DNA of 58,206 nt from assembly GCA_947588775.1 (NCBI GenBank), contig CANPZQ010000001.1, positions 1-58,206 on the forward strand. The letters run 5' to 3'. Made by a program: the position numbers and the translations under genes. Numbering within the stretch: the stretch's first letter is position 1; each line of letters starts with the position of its first letter. Positions 26,684-33,846 of the stretch are shown here, in pieces. The notes below the pieces were generated by a model. That model did no database searches. It was not told where the DNA came from and saw nothing but the letters and a program-made list of their open reading frames with translations. Source of the DNA: an uncultured Clostridia bacterium. Its GTDB lineage: Bacteria > Bacillota > Clostridia > Oscillospirales > Ruminococcaceae.

Positions 26684-27601
26684 TTATTGAGCCTTGTGGA
26701 TATAGATGCGCTCGTTTTCAAGGTCCAAATCCGCCTTGACCTTCGATCCGCCCTTGATTTCAAGGGCTTCGAGGTAATCCTTCGGAATCTGGAGCCGCCC
26801 GGTTCTGTCGAGAACAACGAGCTCCTCCGAAACCTCCTCGGGAGCGGCCTCGCCGGCGTCCCCGGTGTCCCAGCCCTTCGATTCGTTCATAATCTCGGCG
26901 TGGGATTTTTTGATTATCTCGCTCGAGGTCCGGCCGTCGCGAATCGCAACGACGCGGTCGATTTGCTTTGCAAGCCTAAGGTCGTGGGTTACGATTACGA
27001 CCGTTACGCCTCTCGTGCGGTTTATATCCTTAAACACCCCAAGAAGCTGGTCGGAGGTCTTTGTATCGACCGAGCCCGTGGGTTCGTCCGCAAGCAGAAT
27101 CGCGGGGTTATTCGCGAGCGAAATCGCTATCGCGACTCTCTGCTGCTCGCCGCCCGACATCTGGTCGAGGCGGGAATTTATCCTGTTTGAAAGCCCGACG
27201 GCTTCTAAAAGCTCAAGAGCCCTTTCTCTGCGCTGTTTCTGCCCCTGAAGGAGCATCGGCAGCTCGACGTTCTGTACGGCGGTGAGATACGGCACCAAAT
27301 TTCGCGCGTTGTTCTGCCAGACGAAGCCGACGGTGTTGCGCTTATATACCATATAGTCCTCTTCGGTGAATTTAAGAAGATTCCTGCCGTTTACGGTAAG
27401 GCTTCCCGCCGATGGCTTATCGAGGCCGCCGAGCATATTCAGAAGCGTGGATTTGCCGCTTCCCGAGGTGCCGACAATCGCGACAAGCTCGCCTTTTTTG
27501 ACCTGTAAATCGAGCCCCTGGAGCGCGACGACCTCTATTTGGTCAGTCTTGTAGATTTTAACAAGGTTCTCGCACTCGATTGCGTACTCGCTTTCGGCCA
27601 T
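26684..27601 (-). CDS. MacB/LolD-type ABC ATPase fused to a C-terminal AbrB-like domain
   Basis: 305 residues. The ATPase domain has Walker A GTSGSGKST, signature MSGGEQQRVAIA, Walker B ILLADEPTGSVD and H-loop THD; the ADEPT form is typical of ATPases that serve FtsX/MacB permeases. After a Glu/Ala-rich linker, the last 45 residues read as a SpoVT/AbrB-like swapped hairpin (LDRTGRLQIPKDYLEALEIK, then an IYIHK strand). In AbrB proteins this fold dimerises and often binds DNA; here it may drive ATPase dimerisation or regulation. I chose ATG 27601; a TTG at 27646, overlapping the upstream stop and adding a Lys-rich leader, is possible. Confidence 0.85.
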   Translation of the reverse strand: MAESEYAIECENLVKIYKTDQIEVVALQGLDLQVKKGELVAIVGTSGSGKSTLLNMLGGLDKPSAGSLTVNGRNLLKFTEEDYMVYKRNTVGFVWQNNARNLVPYLTAVQNVELPMLLQGQKQRRERALELLEAVGLSNRINSRLDQMSGGEQQRVAIAISLANNPAILLADEPTGSVDTKTSDQLLGVFKDINRTRGVTVVIVTHDLRLAKQIDRVVAIRDGRTSSEIIKKSHAEIMNESKGWDTGDAGEAAPEEVSEELVVLDRTGRLQIPKDYLEALEIKGGSKVKADLDLENERIYIHKAQ

Positions 27602-27638
27602 CAGCTCCTGCTCATGCTCGAGCTTTTTCTTTTTCTTT

Positions 27639-28316
27639 TTAGTCAACAATCTCACCGTCCTCAAGCGTATAAACCCTGTCCGCGATTTCAAGAAGGCTGA
27701 CGTCGTGGGTCGTCATTACAATCGTCATGTGCTCGTCTAAGACAAGCGTCTTAAACAGCTCCACGATGTGGTGGCTGGTGCCGGAATCAAGCTCCGCGGT
27801 CGGCTCGTCGGCGAAAATTATTTTCGGCTCATGCGCAAGAGCCCGCGCAATCGCAACTCTTTGCTGTTCGCCGCCCGAGAGCTCGCCGGGGCGGTGATGC
27901 ATTCTCTTCGCGAGGCCGACCTCTTCGAGGCACTTTGTCACCCGTTCCTGACGCTTTTCAAGCGGGAAGCCCGCAAGCCGAAGGCCGAAGTCGACGTTTT
28001 CGTAAGCCGTCATCGAGCTCATCAGCGCGACGCTCTGGAAAACGAACGCCATCTGGTAGCGGCGGAGCTCATCACGCTTTAAATCGCTGAGTTTAGTAAT
28101 GTCCTGCCCGTCGAAGATAACCTCGCCGCTTGTGGGGCGGTCGAGCGCGCCGAGCATGTTAATCAGCGTAGTTTTTCCGGAACCGGAGCGGCCCTTTAAT
28201 ATTGTAAGCTTGCCCTCGGCGACCTGAATATTTACGCCCTTGAGCGCGTGGACGACGGAGCCGTCGCCGATGACAAAATCGCGCGTGACGTTAGTTGCTG
28301 TCAAAAGTTCTGCCAT
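27639..28316 (-). CDS. MacB/LolD-type ABC ATPase
   Basis: 225 residues, ATPase domain only: Walker A GRSGSGKTT, Q-loop FVFQSVALM, signature LSGGEQQRVAIA, Walker B IIFADEPTAELD and H-loop THD. The start is ATG 28316 with GGAGGAACA directly upstream. It is the first gene after a consensus promoter at 28481-28509. It lies next to the AbrB-fused ATPase; the two probably form a heterodimer that energises the double-FtsX permease 17 kb downstream in the same locus (inference). It lacks the regulatory C-terminal domain of MalK, so it is not a typical partner of the MalF/MalG permeases. Confidence 0.92.
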   Translation of the reverse strand: MAELLTATNVTRDFVIGDGSVVHALKGVNIQVAEGKLTILKGRSGSGKTTLINMLGALDRPTSGEVIFDGQDITKLSDLKRDELRRYQMAFVFQSVALMSSMTAYENVDFGLRLAGFPLEKRQERVTKCLEEVGLAKRMHHRPGELSGGEQQRVAIARALAHEPKIIFADEPTAELDSGTSHHIVELFKTLVLDEHMTIVMTTHDVSLLEIADRVYTLEDGEIVD

Positions 28317-28480
28317 TGTTCCTCCATAATCGCTTCGGGCGTTTTTGTGCATAATGCACAATCCGGCCCTGTAACAGTCCAAAACGACTTTAAGCAAATA
28401 CAGCTTTCACAAAAGGAGTGAACCCGTATTTGCTTTCTAACTAAAAATTTTTGATTGCGAATCGCTTTTCTTGTGCTATT

Positions 28481-28509
28481 ATTATAGCAAAGTGTAAAGC
28501 CGGTGTCAA
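28481..28509 (-). promoter_or_regulatory. Consensus sigma-A promoter of the large transport locus
   Basis: On the minus strand: TTGACA (28504-28509), 17-bp spacer, TATAAT (28481-28486). It is a perfect match to both hexamers, about 165 bp before the first ATPase gene. Confidence 0.85.
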
Positions 28510-28611
28510 GAGAAATCACGCAATTTCCACAAAAAAAATTTTGCCCGCAACAGGTAGCGAGCTGCGGCGCGGGGATTGTCTATATATAGTGTCCCGGGGC
28601 GGAGCGGGGGC

Positions 28612-28648
28612 AAAAAAATCGCCCCCGCCTGTCTGCATCAGGCGGGGG
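28612..28648 (-). terminator. Strong terminator of the surface-protein gene
   Basis: On the minus strand, CCCCCGCCT (28640-28648) pairs with AGGCGGGGG (28622-28630), followed by CGATTTTTTT. It insulates the transport-locus promoter from the gene upstream. Confidence 0.9.
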
Positions 28649-28691
28649 TATTTACCGTCATCTGACGGTTATCCTCATTTTTTCGGAGGAA

Positions 28692-30656
28692 TTAGTGCTT
28701 CTTGGAAGCAACGGCAGCAGCCGCAGCTACGAGCATCGGGAGAACGGCGAGAGCAACGCCGGTCTTCGGATTCTCTTCCTTAGCAGGCTCTTCGGTGTCG
28801 CCGAGGTTGACGGTGTCGTCGCCTTCGTCGTCGCCCTGCTGCTCAGTGGTGTCGGTAGGAGTATCGATGGTCTCGCCGCCAACTTCTTCAGCAGCCTCGG
28901 GGGTCTTGATTACGAGCTTAACGCCGGCAGTAGCCTGAACGGTAGCCTGAGCGTAACGAGTGCCGTTGATGTTACCCATGTCAGCACCGGTGTAAGCAGC
29001 TTCGCCGCAGCCGGTGAGGTCGGCAGAAGAATCGAAGAGGTAGGTCTTGATAGTAGTGCCGGCAGGGATAGCAGTGTTGTACTGTACGATGTGAGCCCAA
29101 GCTCCACCGGCAGCAGCGAGGTAATCCTTACCGCTGATGATGAGCGAGCCGTCGCTGGTCTGAGTGCAGTTAGTGCCGGGGATAAGCTCAACGCGTCCCT
29201 CGACGCCGGCACCCTGAAGGGAGAGTTTTACGCCACTCGGAACACCGGTAACAACGATTCTGTCGGTTTCGGCAATGCCGTCGATACCAACGCCGAATCC
29301 GCCGGATTCAAAGACAGCAGTCCAATCCCAAACGCCGGTAGCGACATCAAAGGTCTTGGTAGCAACCTTGGTGGCGTTGCCATTAGCGTCCTTCTTTACA
29401 TTGGCTTCCGGGAACGGAACGGAGCCGGAAACAAGTCCTCTACCGGCCTTACCGGAACGAGCGTAGTTGACCTTAGCGTTATCGAAGTAAGCAGGGGTCG
29501 GGTCAGCGTTGTAGCCGTGCTCGGGCCAGCTAAGTCTGCCAAGGGAGCCGGAACCGCCGGGAACCTTAGAGCCGTCGACGGTGAGGTAGTCCTTCATAAC
29601 GGTGGAGTTGAAGAGGGTGATGTCCTCGAAGATAACGAATTCATAGTTGAAGGTGCCATAGAGCTTATCGTAGAGAAGAGTTGCAGGAACATCGAAAACG
29701 AGTTCACTTGCAGTGCCGTCGAGCGGATAATCGTCTACGAAGGTTCTCTGGTCCTTATACTGCCACCAGTTGCCGAGGTTGTACTGGAAAGTAGAATCGG
29801 CGTAGTAGGTGGAGTTGTTGCGGTTAGCGTAAAGGGTGTAGGTAGCCTGACCAACGAGGTTGGTGGTAAGCGGAACTACGAGCTGTACGGTGTAGCCGTT
29901 CTCAGCAGCTTCTCTGATGTTCTTGCGGTTCTCAAGGGTGTGATCCCAAGTGAACGGAACGCGAGAAGAGTTAGAAGCGTCGGTGGACCACTCGTCAGTT
30001 ACGAAGTCGTAAGCGGCAGGAACAGGATTGGTGTCCTTGTTGGCGTTGATAATCCAGTTGCAAGCGTAGGAAACGGAGCCGTCAAGAGGCTTATCCTCGC
30101 CCTGCTTGTACCAACGGGCCTGCATCTCGGTGTCGTAGTAGTTGCCGCCGTTCTTAGCAGCAAAGATTCCTACAGGAATATCCTTGTCGCCGTCCATAGC
30201 CATCTCGCAGACGAGGTGGATGCTGGACCACTGGTTGAAGCTGGTGCTCTGCGGAATAGCAGTGTCGGTGCCGTTGAAGCTATGCGGCAGGTAAGAGAAG
30301 TAGATTACAGCAGTCTGAACTTCGCTGCCGTTAGTGTTCTTAACGGGGGTGCTGTTGAGGGAATAGAGCATACCGTCAACGCTGATGCTCCACTTCGCGC
30401 TGGTTGCGCTTACATCGGGGCCCCAGTTAATAGGAAGGTCGATTTCGATGCGGTCGCCCGCGTTAAGGTAGCCGTACATACCGTATACAGGAATGTCGAA
30501 GGTTACCTGGTAAGACGACTTCTTTGAACCGCCTCTGTTAGACCAATCGCTCGCGCTGGAGAACAGCGGAACTTCATAGTCGGCGAAAGCGGTAATCGCC
30601 ATTGCAGAAAGGGCGATTGTGACTGCCAGAACGACAGCCAAAATTTTCTTTGCCAT
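28692..30656 (-). CDS. Large secreted surface protein of unknown function with a PKTG-type C-terminal anchor
   Basis: 654 residues: signal peptide (about 1-25), a long extracellular region rich in Asn, Thr, Ser and Tyr, an acidic Thr/Glu linker (about 600-630), then ENPKTG, a hydrophobic stretch and a KKH tail. This layout resembles a sortase sorting signal with a (N)PKTG motif, though a plain C-terminal membrane anchor is possible. No catalytic domain was recognised; the first 400 residues look beta-rich. The gene stands alone between its own consensus promoter and a strong terminator, with AAGGAGG before the ATG. Codon choice (many GCA, GTA and GGA) differs from neighbouring genes. The same tail pattern ends the small protein at 56218-56904. 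Confidence 0.85.
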   Translation of the reverse strand: MAKKILAVVLAVTIALSAMAITAFADYEVPLFSSASDWSNRGGSKKSSYQVTFDIPVYGMYGYLNAGDRIEIDLPINWGPDVSATSAKWSISVDGMLYSLNSTPVKNTNGSEVQTAVIYFSYLPHSFNGTDTAIPQSTSFNQWSSIHLVCEMAMDGDKDIPVGIFAAKNGGNYYDTEMQARWYKQGEDKPLDGSVSYACNWIINANKDTNPVPAAYDFVTDEWSTDASNSSRVPFTWDHTLENRKNIREAAENGYTVQLVVPLTTNLVGQATYTLYANRNNSTYYADSTFQYNLGNWWQYKDQRTFVDDYPLDGTASELVFDVPATLLYDKLYGTFNYEFVIFEDITLFNSTVMKDYLTVDGSKVPGGSGSLGRLSWPEHGYNADPTPAYFDNAKVNYARSGKAGRGLVSGSVPFPEANVKKDANGNATKVATKTFDVATGVWDWTAVFESGGFGVGIDGIAETDRIVVTGVPSGVKLSLQGAGVEGRVELIPGTNCTQTSDGSLIISGKDYLAAAGGAWAHIVQYNTAIPAGTTIKTYLFDSSADLTGCGEAAYTGADMGNINGTRYAQATVQATAGVKLVIKTPEAAEEVGGETIDTPTDTTEQQGDDEGDDTVNLGDTEEPAKEENPKTGVALAVLPMLVAAAAAVASKKH

Positions 30657-30747
30657 AGTAGTTTTTCCTCCTTAAAAAATTTGGATAGGTTTTAATCCCT
30701 ATAAAGGATATAGGAATCTGTTTTGTCCGGGGTACCAGACGATAGAA

Positions 30748-30776
30748 AGTATATCACCGTTTTTGAGATTTGTCAA
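30748..30776 (-). promoter_or_regulatory. Promoter of the large surface-protein gene
   Basis: On the minus strand: TTGACA (30771-30776), 17-bp spacer, TATACT (30748-30753). It lies about 90 bp before the start codon, leaving an AT-rich leader. Confidence 0.8.
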
Positions 30777-30960
30777 CCCTTTTCCAATTTATTTTCTTGA
30801 AATCGGTAAATCCCGCGGCGAATTTCTCATCTTCGGCTCCCGCTGTGTAATAAGTGTCGGTTGCCCGCGGAATTGTTGCAGAAACTTTTGAAATTTTTTT
30901 CTTTTGTGAAAAATAGACAAGCGGCGAGGCTTTTGACCGCGCCGCCGTTGTTGATTTTGT

Positions 30961-32526
30961 TTATTTTGCATAGTCAACCGCGCGGGATTCGCGTATAAGG
31001 TTGACCTTAATCTGGCCGGGGTACTCCATTTCCTGCTCGATTTTCTGTGAAATTTCGCGGGCGACGATAACCATCTTTTCGTCCGAAACTTTTTCGGGAA
31101 TAACGAGAATTCTTACCTCGCGGCCCGCCTGAATCGCGAAGGATTTCTCTACGCCGTCGAATCCGGAGCAGATTTCCTCGAGCTTTTCAAGGCGTTTGAT
31201 GTAGCTTTCAAAGTTTTCGGAGCGCGCCGCGGGCCTTGCCGCCGAAACGGCGTCCGCCGCCTGAACGAGCGCGGCGATTACGCTGTGGCACTCGACGTCG
31301 CCGTGGTGAGCCTCAATCGCGTGGATAATATCGGGCGACTCCTTATATTTTTTGCAGACGTCGACGCCGATTTGGACGTGGGAGCCCTCGATTTCGTGGC
31401 TGAGGGCCTTGCCGATGTCGTGCAAAAGTCCCGCCCTTCGCGCGAGCGTCGGGTCGACGCCGAGCTCCGACGCCATCATTCCCGCGAGGTGAGCGACCTC
31501 GATGGAGTGGTTGAGGACGTTCTGGCGGTAGCTTGTGCGGTAGTGAAGTCTGCCGATTAGCTTGATGAGCTCGTGGTTAAGCCCGTGAATGTTTGCTTCA
31601 AGCACGGCGCGCTCGCCCTCGGACTTGATGACCTGCTCGACCTCGCGGCGGGCCTTGTCGACCATCTCTTCTATGCGGGTCGGGTGGATTCTGCCGTCCT
31701 GAATAAGCTTTTCAAGCGCGATTCGCGCGACCTCCCTGCGGACCGGGTCGAAGCAGGAAAGCGTAATCGTTTCGGGGGTGTCGTCTATAATAAGGTCTAC
31801 TCCCGTGAGCTGTTCGAGAGCGCGGATATTGCGGCCCTCGCGGCCGATTATGCGGCCCTTCATCTCGTCGTTGGGAAGCGGAACTACGCTTACCGCGGAC
31901 TCGGATACCTGGTCTGCGGCGCAGCGGGCGATTGCGAGGGAGATATACTGTCTTGCCTTAGCCTCGCATTCCTCCTTAATCTGCGCCTCGTAATTCATAA
32001 TTTTTACGGCTTTTTCGTGTACAAGCTCGTCGTCCAGCTGCTTTAAAAGGTATTCCTTCGCCTGATCGACGGTGAACTGGGAAATTCTCTCGAGCATTTC
32101 AAGCTGCCCGCGACGAACTCCCTCGGCTTCCTCAAGCTTTGCGTCGGCCTGCTGAAGCTTCTGCTGGACGAGGTCGTTTTTGCGGTCGAGGTTGTCGAGC
32201 TTTTTGTCGAGGGTTTCCTCTTTCTGCTGAACGCGTCTTTCCTGCCTTGAAATCTCCGAGCGGCGTTCCTTTATTTCGCGCTCGGCTTCCTGACGGGCCT
32301 TGTAAATTTCGTCCTTAGTTTCAATCAGCTTTTCTTTTTTAAGTGAATCGGCGGTCTTTTTGGCCTCGTCGACAATTCTTTCGGCCTCCTGCTCCGCCGA
32401 GCCTATCTGTGCTTCTGCTTTTGTCTTTCTATCATTATAGCCGCGCTTATAGAAGATTATCCCGCACACAACTCCGGCAGCGACGGCCGCGGCGACAGCT
32501 AAAAGCAGTGCAATCCATGGACTCAT
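30961..32526 (-). CDS. rny: Ribonuclease Y
   Basis: 521 residues: an N-terminal membrane anchor (about 3-23), a long charged coiled coil (about 35-200), a KH RNA-binding domain (GRIIGREGRNIRALEQLTGV) and an HD domain with the metal-binding LLHDIGKAL motif. RNase Y is the membrane-bound endonuclease that starts mRNA decay in many Bacillota. I chose ATG 32526 because AGGAG lies 8 bases upstream; the ATG at 32532 would be only 2 bases from it. It is transcribed from its own promoter, divergent from the thrS leader. Confidence 0.97.
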   Translation of the reverse strand: MSPWIALLLAVAAAVAAGVVCGIIFYKRGYNDRKTKAEAQIGSAEQEAERIVDEAKKTADSLKKEKLIETKDEIYKARQEAEREIKERRSEISRQERRVQQKEETLDKKLDNLDRKNDLVQQKLQQADAKLEEAEGVRRGQLEMLERISQFTVDQAKEYLLKQLDDELVHEKAVKIMNYEAQIKEECEAKARQYISLAIARCAADQVSESAVSVVPLPNDEMKGRIIGREGRNIRALEQLTGVDLIIDDTPETITLSCFDPVRREVARIALEKLIQDGRIHPTRIEEMVDKARREVEQVIKSEGERAVLEANIHGLNHELIKLIGRLHYRTSYRQNVLNHSIEVAHLAGMMASELGVDPTLARRAGLLHDIGKALSHEIEGSHVQIGVDVCKKYKESPDIIHAIEAHHGDVECHSVIAALVQAADAVSAARPAARSENFESYIKRLEKLEEICSGFDGVEKSFAIQAGREVRILVIPEKVSDEKMVIVAREISQKIEQEMEYPGQIKVNLIRESRAVDYAK

Positions 32527-32626
32527 TGGCATTGCTCCTTTCTTGGAAATTTTACTTTGGTTTTGCTCTATAGTCAGTAGATAAGCATAGAATCATATAA
32601 GCATAATAATGCAATATACAGATTAT

Positions 32627-32655
32627 ATTTTATACTCATTTCAACCGGATGTCAA
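32627..32655 (-). promoter_or_regulatory. Promoter of rny
   Basis: On the minus strand: TTGACA (32650-32655), 17-bp spacer, TAAAAT (32627-32632). It gives an AT-rich leader of about 95 bases. Confidence 0.75.
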
Positions 32656-32725
32656 GAGTTTTTTCAATTCTTTTTATACAGAATGTAAATTGCGGGAAAA
32701 TTTTGACGAAAGCGCGGTTTGGCTC

Positions 32726-32754
32726 TTGACAATTGCGGATTTTGGGTGTATTAT
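32726..32754 (+). promoter_or_regulatory. Promoter of the T-box/thrS transcript
   Basis: TTGACA (32726-32731), 17-bp spacer, TATTAT (32749-32754), directly before the T-box leader. It is divergent from the rny promoter. Confidence 0.8.
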
Positions 32755-32761
32755 CGGTTAT

Positions 32762-32977
32762 AATAAAGCTGTGAAGGAAAAAGCCCGTCTGCGGGCGGCC
32801 GAAAGAGAGCGCGGCAGAAGCTGAGAGCCGCGCGCCGCGCAACGACATAAGGGACACCGTTTCCCGAGCGCGCCCAATCCGCGCCGGCCCCGCCGTTATC
32901 CGGGATATTAGAGTTACAAATATGGGTGGAACCGCGGTTATTGCCGCCCCATGAGCAAGTGCTTGTGGGGCGTTTTT
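32762..32977 (+). ncRNA. T-box riboswitch (threonine) with terminator
   Basis: The antiterminator motif GGGTGGAACCGCGG at 32924-32937 is the diagnostic T-box sequence. Upstream is a stem I-like region with AAAGAGAG and a GCGCGGC/GCCGCGC hairpin near 32809-32834. Downstream, CGCCCC (32945-32950) pairs with GGGGCG (32967-32972), followed by T5, the terminator. A likely specifier codon is ACC (Thr) at about 32856-32858, which fits thrS downstream. Uncharged tRNA-Thr should stabilise the antiterminator and allow transcription. Specifier placement is tentative. Confidence 0.92.
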
Positions 32978-33010
32978 GTTTCCCGCCGTCATCAAGAAGG
33001 AAGTTATACG

Positions 33011-33820
33011 ATGAACGATTTATTTCGCGGCTTATTCAGCCGTCAGCCCGAAAAAGTGATTTGCGGCGACTACTACTACGGCGCCGACGCCGACGGCGAC
33101 CAATTTGATGAAGAGGATCGCGATTATTGGCTCGGCGGCCGCTTCGGTGACAACTGGCAGTATAAGCAGCACGAAAACCCCGTCCACGCGGAGGTTTTCA
33201 AAGAAGTCCGCAGACTGTTTTCCGATGTGTCCGCGCCGTTTTTGGAAATCGCCTGCGGCCCGGGAATGGGGCTTGCTCCGATAATTTTAGGCAGCAACCC
33301 GAAGCTCGGCTGTCTGGCGACCGACGCCTGCTCGATACTTATCAGGTCATGGCGCGAGTATATAGACAAGAATCTGCGAGATTTTAACATCGGTCTTGCT
33401 CAGTTCAGCGTTCTGGATATTCCGCTTGCCGACGGTTCTTTTGAAAACGTCACAAGCTACATCGGAGTTTCTTCGACGAGAGCGGGCAGAGAGGGCCAAA
33501 TAAAAGCACTGAAAGAAATCCACCGCGTTTTAAAGGACGGCGGAAGGTTCGTCGCAATTGAAAGCGACGGCTGGGCGGATGTTGAAGCGGTCAAAAAGGT
33601 CTACGCTTCGTGGGACCCGCCGCTGTGGAAGCCCTACGGCGACGAGCCCGGCGAAACCTGGAAAGAGATGTTTACAAAGTGCGGATTTGAAATCGAGTCC
33701 TGCGATAAGTCGTACTATCACAAATGGGATAAAAGCGACAACGAGTTCGGCGAACAGTCCGAGCGCGTAGGTATCGAAATAGGGGACATCACCACGCTGT
33801 ATGTTCTGAGAAAAATTTAA
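33011..33820 (+). CDS. Class I SAM-dependent methyltransferase (type 11)
   Basis: 269 residues with a Rossmann methyltransferase core: motif I FLEIACGPGMG near residue 77, a motif II/III-like VTSYIGVSST near 157, and IHRVLKDGGRFVAIE, the usual post-motif strand, near 180. An acidic N-terminal region of about 50 residues precedes the core. The start is ATG 33011 with AAGGAAG upstream. It lies between the threonine T-box and thrS, 26 bp before thrS, so it is under the same tRNA-Thr control. The substrate is unknown; metabolites, tRNA and proteins are all possible. Confidence 0.85.
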   Translation: MNDLFRGLFSRQPEKVICGDYYYGADADGDQFDEEDRDYWLGGRFGDNWQYKQHENPVHAEVFKEVRRLFSDVSAPFLEIACGPGMGLAPIILGSNPKLGCLATDACSILIRSWREYIDKNLRDFNIGLAQFSVLDIPLADGSFENVTSYIGVSSTRAGREGQIKALKEIHRVLKDGGRFVAIESDGWADVEAVKKVYASWDPPLWKPYGDEPGETWKEMFTKCGFEIESCDKSYYHKWDKSDNEFGEQSERVGIEIGDITTLYVLRKI

Positions 33821-33846
33821 TACTATATAAATTAGGAGGATACACC

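Noticed and set aside
28695..30527. A 610-codon open frame on the plus strand, antisense to the large surface protein
   Set aside because: It is a by-product of codon bias on the other strand: it lacks a ribosome-binding site and recognisable domain, while the minus frame has a signal peptide, promoter, ribosome-binding site and terminator.
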